From contig OY756146.1 in assembly GCA_963576785.1 (NCBI GenBank), positions 1,488,001 through 1,552,000 on the forward strand: a DNA stretch of 64,000 nucleotides, given 5' to 3'. The notes under the pieces were generated by a model. That model searched no databases and was not told the DNA's origin. It saw nothing but the letters and a program-made list of their open reading frames with translations. This stretch comes from Chlorophyllum brunneum. Lineage: Eukaryota; Basidiomycota; Agaricomycetes; Agaricales; Agaricaceae. Shown piece after piece: positions 56,602 to 64,000 of this stretch; the stretch's first letter is position 1; every line of letters starts with the position of its first letter. The position numbers and the translations under genes are program-made.

Positions 56602-57347
56602 AAGGAGAAACCCTAGTCGACACCATAATACTACTGGGAGCAGCAGTAAAAGCAACCCAAGAAGGAGCCTCGAAAATTATGGACACCTTATCCGACGCCA
56701 CTCCAAGACTCAATCAGTTCATCATCAACGAAGGAAGGAGAGACCAACTGGAGAGACACTTGTACGAGATTAACGACGACTTGCAACTCCTCGTTATCTC
56801 CAACATACGAGCTCGGATGCACAGTATCCTTGTAGCCCTAGCCGAATGACTCAACACGTACGAATCCAGAAGCACAGACAACCTCTCCCACCACATCGTT
56901 AATCGACTACTCGTTAGTAACGACCCATTCCCCATCCAACACCACATCTGCCACACATGCGAACAAAAGACGCAAGAAAGAACCGCCGCCGACCAGCTAC
57001 TCCACCCCGACATCGAAGAGGAAGTCGCTCACCTCCAAACCATACTCACCACGGTAGTACCCCCCATCACACCCATGACTTTCCACCCGCCGACAGGATA
57101 TAACACTTTGAAATCAGAAGGAGAAAAGGACAACGATTATTGGAAAGAGATCGTGTACAAACTTTTAAGCAATCACACCAACGACAACACTACGTACAAC
57201 AACCACACCCACCTCCTGTTTAAAGAAGGACCACCACACGCACCCCTCTGGATTGGTTTACGACGTGTTGACAAGACACCTCTCATTGGAGGAAACAAGA
57301 AGGACTTGGCCAGAGCTCTGGGAGCGGCCGTACCTATGAACGAGTAA
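56511..57347 (+). pseudogene. Third ORF of Gypsy copy B, with one TGA stop
   Basis: Same position and frame length as the intact ORF of copy A. It starts MPAERQLTPYPYLAEFEELV and ends NKKDLARALGAAVPMNE. A single TGA at 56847-56849, after ARMHSILVALAE, interrupts it where copy A has glutamine. The rest stays open, and the HHICHTCEQ motif and the C-terminal block are conserved. About 36 residue differences from copy A were counted by eye over 278 positions. Function unknown. A shortened 112-residue product could still be made. Confidence 0.8.
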
Positions 57348-57444
57348 AAACACTCGTCGGGTTTTCTTAAACTTTAACAAATTCCATATGTTCTATCTTA
57401 CAAAGGACCTTTACAGTAATACGTATCATGAGGACATGAAGCTT

Positions 57445-57454
57445 GAAAGGGAGG
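57445..57454 (+). other. Polypurine tract of Gypsy copy B
   Basis: GAAAGGGAGG three bases before the 3' LTR, the expected plus-strand primer site. Confidence 0.7.
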
Positions 57455-57457
57455 TAT

Positions 57458-57757
57458 TGTTACGAATCATAGACCGTTCATTCCCATCATGCGCCCATTA
57501 CCTCGTGTACTCTCATACTTGTTTCATCTCCTGTATCACCCTAGAGGCTGTGCCTCCTACCTGACTCGTTCTACTCGTCTCCTATGACTCCGTTACTCGA
57601 CTCCCTTATTATTAGCCTCTACCACTAGTATATAAAGTGTAGTAATACTTGATGTATTCCTTACACTTTACCAATCGTATCATCCCTTCTTCCTTTCTCT
57701 ACTTCCTTTCCTTTATCCAAAGGCTTGCAACCTGAGTCAGAGACTAAGGTCGTAACA
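57458..57757 (+). repeat. Gypsy copy B 3' LTR
   Basis: No difference from the 5' LTR was noticed in a line-by-line reading, which implies recent insertion. Confidence 0.93.
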
Positions 57758-57762
57758 AACAC

Positions 57763-58467
57763 CTCCCTGATGCCACACTCATTCTAACTTCATCTTATGA
57801 GACCATTAAAGAAGCATAGGATGCAATTGTTGAAGAATTCACTTACAAGAGTTCACCCACAAGGGCAAATATTTGTCGTAATTTTATGGCCTCAAAATAC
57901 CCAGATAAGAGCAATGTTCATGTGTTCTTGAATTCCCTCCAAGCAAGGAGAGCAGAATGTGCATCTATGGGAGCTGAAATCAGTGAGGACAACTATTGTG
58001 ATACTATAGTCTCCAGACTACCATGGTGGTTACAAACCTTTGCTTCAAATCAGCTAGTGGCTGCGCAGCTCAGTTCTCCATTCAAAACAATTGATCCAGA
58101 GCTCCTTATCATTGTCATATATGATGAATGGGAGAGGACTCATCCAAAACAAGCAGTTGGAATGGGTCAAAGGCAGGAAGGGGATGAGTCATTGGTAGTT
58201 GAAGCTGGTGAGAAAGGGAATAGGAAAGGAAAAGGACAGGAGAAAGAAAAAGGGAAAAAAGGAAAGAAGAAGGAAAAGTATTTCATCTGTGGAAGTGAGG
58301 GCCATTGGAAGAAGGATTGTCCACAGAAGAAAAAGGATGATAATAAAGTGGCAAGTGAGAAGGGTCAAGGTAGACCCAGTGCTAATATAGCTGTGGAGGA
58401 TGACAAAGAAAAGGAAGATGAATCCTTGGTAGTAGAAATCTGTACAGTCAGTGAACCAAACCTGTAG
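57763..58467 (+). pseudogene. Copia 2 gag, 3' part with altered zinc knuckle
   Basis: Continues the interrupted gag: TYKSSPTRANICRNFMASKY, then a capsid-like helical region, a Lys-rich linker and YFICGSEGHWKKDC. The first cysteine of the expected CCHC knuckle is a tyrosine or phenylalanine here. A TAG early in this part (AEA to stop at about 57819) also interrupts the frame. Confidence 0.75.
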
Positions 58468-61400
58468 ACTTAAACTGAAATCTTTGATTCTGGCTCCATC
58501 TGACATATCTTACCTTACTGCAACATCTTTACAACATTTGAGCCAATTAAGCCATGTCCCTTACAAGCAGCTAATTGTCAACAGTTCAATGCAGTTGGTA
58601 AAGAGGACATCAAGTTGGACATCCCAAATAGCCAAAATAAAATGTCAACACTCTATTTGAAGAACATCTTGTACTCCCCTGATGCCAGTTATACATTGGT
58701 CTCAATTGGATGCCTGAATGATGATGGTTATTCCACAACATTCAGTAAAGGGAAATGTGTAATTCATGGAAGTACTGGCAAACAAATTGCAGAAATCCCA
58801 AGGAATAAAAGAGGGCTATATAAGTTTGTCAGAGATGTTGGAGAGCAGGTGTGTGTTGTCAATAAACTACCCACATTGGAAACTGTACATCGTCAATTGG
58901 GCCATGTCTCATTGTCCACGTTACAATGGCTAGCATCCAACAATTCAATTGCTGGAATTACCATTCCAGATGGGGATAGAAAGACTAGCATTCCATGTGA
59001 GTCTTGTATGTTTGGAAAAGCAACACAATTTCAAATCTTCAAAGTCCATCAAAGTAAGCATGCAAAAAAGATTGGTGATGAAGTTCACTCCAATGTGTGG
59101 GGGTCTGGCAAGGACAGCAACAAAGAGAGGGAGGTGCTACTATGTGACCTTCATAGATGATCACTCGAGGTGGATGCATATTGAATTCCTAAAAAGGAAA
59201 TCAGAGGTTTTCAGTGCATACAAACGTTTTGAGGCTTGGTTGAAGACTCAATTTGAGGCTTGTATCAAAGTTCTTTGATTGGATAGAGGAGAAGAGTATA
59301 CATCAGCTGAGTTCCAAGATTATCTCAAATCTCGAGGTACTCAAACAAGACTCACCATTTACAATATGCCCCAACATAATAACATAGCCAAATGACACAA
59401 TAGAACAATCCTAGAACATGTGCGTGTATTGTTGCATGCAAGTCAGCTCCCAAGGTATCTATGGGCAGAGGCAGCCACTCATATTGTTTGGTTGATGAAC
59501 CAAATGGATACAAGAGCAATCAAAGCAGAAACACCTTATAGTATGATATATCATTGCAAACCAAACCTCAAAGGACTCTCTGAGTGGGAGAAAAAGGTAT
59601 GGGTTCACAAAGAGAGTGGTGATAAGTTGGGTTGGCATGCGAGGAATGGTTACTGGATTGGTTTTGATGCGAAAACCAAGGATGGATCATATATTTGGTT
59701 CCCAGATAAACAGGTCATAAAAATTGAACACAATTTTCATTTCACTCCTCAAGTTGAGGGGAAGCAGTTGGCACCAGCCTATTAACTTGCAACAATGACA
59801 CCATTGTCTATAGAGGTACCAAAAGAAGCTGATCTACCAGATCTACCAGTCACACTACCATTATCTGAATTGACATATAAAATACCTCCATCTGAAAGTT
59901 GACCTCAAAGCCTAGAAAACGAGCCTGTAACCAAGGAACCAGAACCAGTACACTGTTCATCTCGCACAAAAAAACCTAGTTTAAAAGCTAGGGATATCCT
60001 TAAAGGAAAAGCAGTTGCCTTAGTTGAGGAAGAGGATAATTGGCAAGATGTTGAGGCATTGGTAGCTAAGATGGAGAATACAGAGGCACTGGAGCCAATG
60101 AGTATGTGTGAAGCAATGCAACGACCAGATTGGAATCTGTGAAAGAAAGTCATAGAGGAGGAGTTAGCAATACTGAAACACATGAGTACATGGGACTTAG
60201 TTGATTGACTACAAAACATCAATATTGTTGGGTCCAAGTGGGTTTTCAAAGCAAAGAAAGATATAGCTGGGAATATCATATGTTATAAAGCCTGTCTTGT
60301 TGCTCAAGGCTTTACCCAGGTCTCTGGAATCGATTACTTTGATACATATGTGCCAGTGGCAAGACTACCTTCAGTCCAAACTGTACTTGCAATTGTGGCG
60401 GCACAAAACTATGAAGTTCATCAGATCAATATAAAAGGGGCCTATTTGAATGGGAAACTTAACAATGATGAGATTGTCTATATGAGACAACCGCCAGAGT
60501 TCACAGATCCTTAGCATCCCCAGATGATGTGCTGACTCAACAAAACCCTTTATAAATTGAAGCAATCTGGTTGACGATAGTATCAGCATCTACATGAAAT
60601 CCTTGTAAACAAGATGGGTTTCACCCAATACAATGTCGATCAAGGTGTTTACTACAAACAAGAGAGTACTGACCTCAATGTTATTCTCGTGCACATTGAT
60701 GATTGTACCCTCATGGCACTGAGAATAAAGTTGGTTGATTGGATCAAAGAAAATATCGGAAAGTATGTGGAAGTAATGGATCTAGGGGAAATCCACTGGC
60801 TTCTAGAAATTGAAATCAAGCAGGATCACAAAAATGGAAGACTTATGCTCTTATAACATTCTTATATTGATGCTTCCTTGCGACATTATGGTTTCAAAGA
60901 AATGAAGACAGTAAACATCCCAATGGATCCAGCAGTCAAACTGACATCATGTCAGTCACCATCCATGACAGTTGAAATTGCACACATGGCAAGAGTTCTC
61001 TACAAAGAAGCAATAGGGACTCTAATGTATCTGGCCTTAGTGACTCAACCAGACATTGCATATGTGGTCCAATGCTTGTTCAAATTCTCCAAAAATCCGG
61101 GTATAGCCCACTGGGAAGCTGTAAAGCATGTATATCGATACTTGAGAGGAAGCCATGATGTCTGGTTGACATATGGAGGACTCAACAAAAAAGTGACCAG
61201 TTATGCTGATGCAGATGGTAGCATGGCCGAAGATCGTCATGCAGTTTCAGGATACGCCTTCATGATTAACAGAGGTGCCGTCTCGTGGAGTGCCAAACGG
61301 CAGGAAATAGTCAGCTTGTCGATGACGGAATCGGAATACGTTGCAATCACACATGCGACAAAAGAAGCACTGTGGTTACGTTCGTTGATCAAGGAAATTT

Positions 61401-61657
61401 TCGGATCAATCTTACCTGCAACAACATTGTTCTCCGATAATCAGTCTGCCATAGCTCTAGCCAAAGATCATCAATTTCACGGTCACTTAAAACACATCAA
61501 CATTCGATATCATTTCATACGTTGGGTCATCGAAGAGGGAAAAATGAAGTTGATATATTGCCCCACAGAAGATATGGTGGCGGACGTGCTTACAAAAGCT
61601 TTACCTTCACCGAAGGCCAAGCATTTCGCGTGCGAGCTCGGGCTCAGCGCGATTTGA
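58468..61657 (+). pseudogene. Copia 2 protease-integrase-RT-RNase H remnants
   Basis: Collinear with Copia Pol. Seen in order: a protease-end region; integrase (HRQLGHVSLSTLQWL, CESCMFGKATQ, HNRTILEHV); reverse transcriptase (VGSKWVFKAKKD, LVAQGFTQVSGIDYFDTY, VLVHIDDCTLM in place of YVDD); and RNase H (SYADADGSMAED, SGYAFMINRGAVSWS, ADVLTKALPS). At least ten stops and one or more frame changes interrupt it, for example TGA where LDRGEEYTS should be joined upstream and in the NNIAK-HNRT run. The frame of the RNase H part (60878-61657) is open. Confidence 0.85.
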
Positions 61658-61664
61658 GGGGGAG

Positions 61665-61968
61665 TGTTGGGAGACAAATACACGTCGATGCCCGATGTAA
61701 TAGGCAGGGTTGGCAGTACGAAAAGTAGTGGTCAACGATGCACTGACCAGTTTCCGTATGTAGTTTTGTTTCATCTTTGTCACCCATAGCATACTAGTCT
61801 TGGTTTCACCTCCCGCACACCTCAGTTCTCGTGTTTCGAGACTGAGGTGAGCATGTTCTTTAGTATATTCAAAACGTAGCTAACATGTATTGTAGAGTTT
61901 TGTACTTAGGTAGCTATTTCAATATATGAGTTCTTGCGTTTCGAGACTGAGAGCTCGTCTAGCGGACA
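61665..61968 (+). repeat. Copia 2 3' LTR
   Basis: Begins TGTTGGGAGAC after a GAGGGGGAG purine tract and ends AGCGGACA. Contains a short internal repeat (TTTCGAGACTGAG occurs twice). Confidence 0.8.
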
Positions 61969-61973
61969 AAGAA

Positions 61974-62780
61974 CTGGTTTGGTAAGAGTCTGGGGGTATA
62001 GGCTGGGCACATCAGTTGTGATAGATAGAGGCTTTCAGAATAATCAAATTCAGGCCAAACACGTACCTAGTGATACATCGGCGCTGGTACGTAGCTCCCG
62101 AGATCAATGGTTGCTATGTAGATCCTTGCGGGTGTCCACAGCCGCCTTTTTACTTATCACCAATCATACACCACGACTATTCGTATCAACATATAACCCC
62201 ACAATCATCCACAGCATGAGGTCCCCGTTCCTGCGATCGTGCTTTATCCGAACTCAGGGAATCAGACCTCCTGCCAGAACATATTTAGGTACTTGTGGTG
62301 GAGCATTCAGAAAGATCTATAATAGTCATAAATGAAACATCTTTGACGGGTGATATACAGGAAAAGTCATTCATATGCTGACAGGCTCCTTCCTGGTCCC
62401 TCTTGTATCGGATATCTCGACCTATGTCTTTCCAGCATGCTTTTTCAACAAAAGATACGGCTATTGTAGACTTTACTGAATATTCACCATATAGGTTTTC
62501 GTCCGACAACCTATCTTTATCCGAAAGCTCTGACATTATATTCTTATCAAATGATTCCCTCCAATTCTCGGGAGCCCCTATCTAGATAGTTACACTCCCT
62601 AACTTAACCCAACCAAATACCCCTTTCTGGAAGAAGAAATGTCGGTGTTGTAGCCCCGCCGGGACCAGAAGAGAGTATTACCGGAGAGTGCCGCAGATTG
62701 AGAGGCACCCGCGACCGAGTGATGTGTTCTCACGTCGGCAGTCACGGACATGTGTTCGGCGCCAACACCAGATATGTATT
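61974..62780. repeat. Duplicated block B (second copy, uninterrupted)
   Basis: Matches 39770-40035 joined to 46483-47190. It shows the pre-insertion state of the site now occupied by Gypsy copy A. Confidence 0.7.
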
Positions 62781-62905
62781 ATATCAAAAACCGGGCCGGA
62801 GCGTGTTTCCGTATTCTTTCTGACTTCTAACATGACCAAGCTCTGGCTTCGCTGCACCTGACCCATGGACTGATCCAATGGACGACGTTGGACTTGCCTC
62901 CCGAA

Positions 62906-64000
62906 ATGACCGCAATCACTGGCCTTGAAGTAAGCGCAAGAGTTTTAAGGTCCAAGTTAGCTCAGCTCACCCAAGACTAGATTTTCCGTGTTCCGCCCCG
63001 CTGGCTGTTCGTACGTGTAACAACGTCAGATGGCTTCGTAGGATGGGGAGAAGGTACACTTGAGGGTCATACGGAAGCTGTTGAAGGTGCATATAAAGAC
63101 CTTCGCGAAAAGTTCCTCGGCTGGGACTCGAATGCCATTGAGGATATCTGGCAGGTCGCGTATCGCGCCAGATTTTATCGAGGGGGTCCCGTTCTCATGG
63201 TGAGCACAACAATTGTACTACCCACACCTCTACTCATATCTTCCATAGAGTGCACTCTCTGGTCTGAACATCGCGTTGTGGGACATCAAGGGAAAAAGGC
63301 TAGGGGTTCCCGTTTGGCAGCTCCTTGGCGGTAAAGTCAGGGATCGAGTCAAAGTATATGGGTGGATCGGAGGTGATAAACCTTCGGATATAATTCTTGC
63401 TGCTCAGCGTCGGAAGTCCCAGGGCTTTCTGGCAGTGAAGATGAATGGAACGGGTGCGTTTCTGTTTATCTATTTGCGAGCCGATCAGAAGTTCAGAATT
63501 CCTAGAATCCATCGGTTGGATTGATTCGCCAAGTAAGCTCGATGAAGTGGTGGCTCGTGTCCGAGACGTCCGTGAAACTGGTCTGGATGTTGGAGTTGAT
63601 TTCCATGGACGGCTTCACAAGGGCATGGCTAAGCAGCTTGCTAAACTTCTAGAGCCGCAACAACCACTGTTTATTGAGGGTACGTAGTCTAAGTTGACTG
63701 CTTGGGGTCGAATCGTTAACTTGTTCTGATACTCCAGAACCTCTACTTCCCACTCAGCCAGAAGAGATCGCAGATCTCAAGCATGTTGTCGCGACACCCA
63801 TAGCTTTGGGGGAACGGCTGTACACGAGAATGGATTTCCGTCCCTACTTTGAGCGAAGAGCAATTGATATTGCCCAGCCTGACGTGAGCTTGCCGCTAGG
63901 CCCAGGCTTATATATCCACTTATCATGGTAACCAGGTATCCCATTGCGGCGGGATTAGCGAGTTATATCGTATCGCAACTATGGCTGAGACCTACGATAT
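62906..64000 (+). CDS. Galactonate dehydratase-like enolase-superfamily enzyme (3' end outside window)
   Basis: Multi-exon gene, first exon 62906-62929 (MTAITGLE). The next exon gives [20 protein letters not shown] and [17 protein letters not shown]. Later exons give [20 protein letters not shown] and [18 protein letters not shown]. Metal and catalytic positions of the mandelate racemase/galactonate dehydratase group are seen: VDFHGRL (first acidic ligand and histidine), [13 protein letters not shown] (second), [10 protein letters not shown] (third), then [20 protein letters not shown]. Splice junctions at 63199/63248, 63453, 63680/63738 and 63883/63935 (approximate) all keep the frame. The enzyme would dehydrate an aldonic acid such as galactonate. 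The last ~100 residues lie beyond the window. Confidence 0.88.

Larger units (their letters stand above)
51267..57757 (+). mobile_element. Full-length chromodomain Gypsy retrotransposon, copy B
   Basis: Both LTRs are 300 bases (51267-51566, 57458-57757) with TGTTACG/CGTAACA ends and look identical by eye. Target duplication AACAC (51262-51266, 57758-57762). Gag and Pol are fully open; the third ORF has one stop. This is the youngest-looking insertion in the window and could be mobile apart from the third ORF. Confidence 0.95.
50816..61968 (+). mobile_element. Older, decayed Ty1/Copia element carrying a nested Gypsy
   Basis: Target duplication AAGAA (50811-50815 and 61969-61973). The 3' LTR is complete (61665-61968), but the 5' LTR is reduced to a 25-base terminal remnant (50816-50840). 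It is followed at once by the primer site GGTTATGGGCCC. Internal coding is collinear (gag, integrase, reverse transcriptase, RNase H) but full of stops. The Gypsy element inserted in its gag. Confidence 0.85.

Noticed and set aside
40036..57757. Env-like gene downstream of pol
   Set aside because: The third ORF has neither signal peptide nor membrane anchor in either copy, so an envelope role is not supported.
1..64000. CRISPR array, rRNA operon or bacterial-type operator
   Set aside because: No regularly spaced repeats and no rRNA sequence. The gene structure is eukaryotic throughout.

Overview
The window looks like nuclear DNA of a basidiomycete fungus, most likely an agaricomycete. Genes sit on both strands and are split by many GT-AG introns of about 45-60 bases. 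Several families typical of mushroom-forming fungi are present (DUF3455, a NACHT NTPase, multi-pass 'YRCW'-type membrane proteins, a clavaminate-synthase-like 2OG oxygenase), and the retrotransposons are fungal Copia and chromodomain-Gypsy types. There is no operon logic; neighbouring genes are mostly unrelated housekeeping and lineage-specific genes.

Bases 1-28,062 are gene-rich. In order: the 3' end of a DUF3455 protein, a histidine-phosphatase (-), a FYVE-SAP-RING ubiquitin ligase (+), a degenerate tRNA-like sequence, a CSC1/OSCA stress-gated cation channel (+), a NACHT NTPase (+), an 85-residue protein (+), a 2OG-Fe(II) oxygenase (-), a 137-residue orphan (-), a syntaxin-6/Tlg1 SNARE (-), a secreted or single-span surface protein (+), a damaged multi-pass membrane gene (+), an MGRN1-type RING ligase (-), ribosomal protein uL15 (-) and RNA polymerase II subunit RPB11 (+).

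Bases 28,600-62,800 are a decayed, repeat-rich zone. A broken cytochrome P450 follows RPB11. Its 3' part, with a relic of the RPB11 3' end behind it, recurs near 48.7-49.7 kb. A second paralogous block occurs at 39.8-47.2 kb and 62.0-62.8 kb. LTR retrotransposons have landed in these duplications in layers: a full-length Copia (32,021-39,381, TSD GTACT) inside a solo LTR of its own family (TSD GTGAG); a full-length chromodomain Gypsy on the minus strand (40,036-46,477, TSD CATAT); and an older decayed Copia (50,816-61,968, TSD AAGAA) that received a second, nearly intact Gypsy of the same lineage on the plus strand (51,267-57,757, TSD AACAC).

The most interesting system is this Gypsy lineage. 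Besides Gag and a Pol ending in a chromodomain, both copies carry a conserved third gene of about 278 codons between pol and the 3' LTR, of no family I recognise. Both also show the layout of a self-primed (Tf1/sushi-type) element: a 12-base primer-binding site next to the 5' LTR is exactly complementary to a stretch about 34 bases downstream of the LTR TATA box. Many premature stops in the elements fit C-to-T decay (CGA to TGA, TGG to TAG).

The window ends in a galactonate-dehydratase-like enolase-superfamily gene that runs off the right edge. All exon boundaries were placed by eye from splice signals, reading frame and family motifs, and have not been tested against transcripts.
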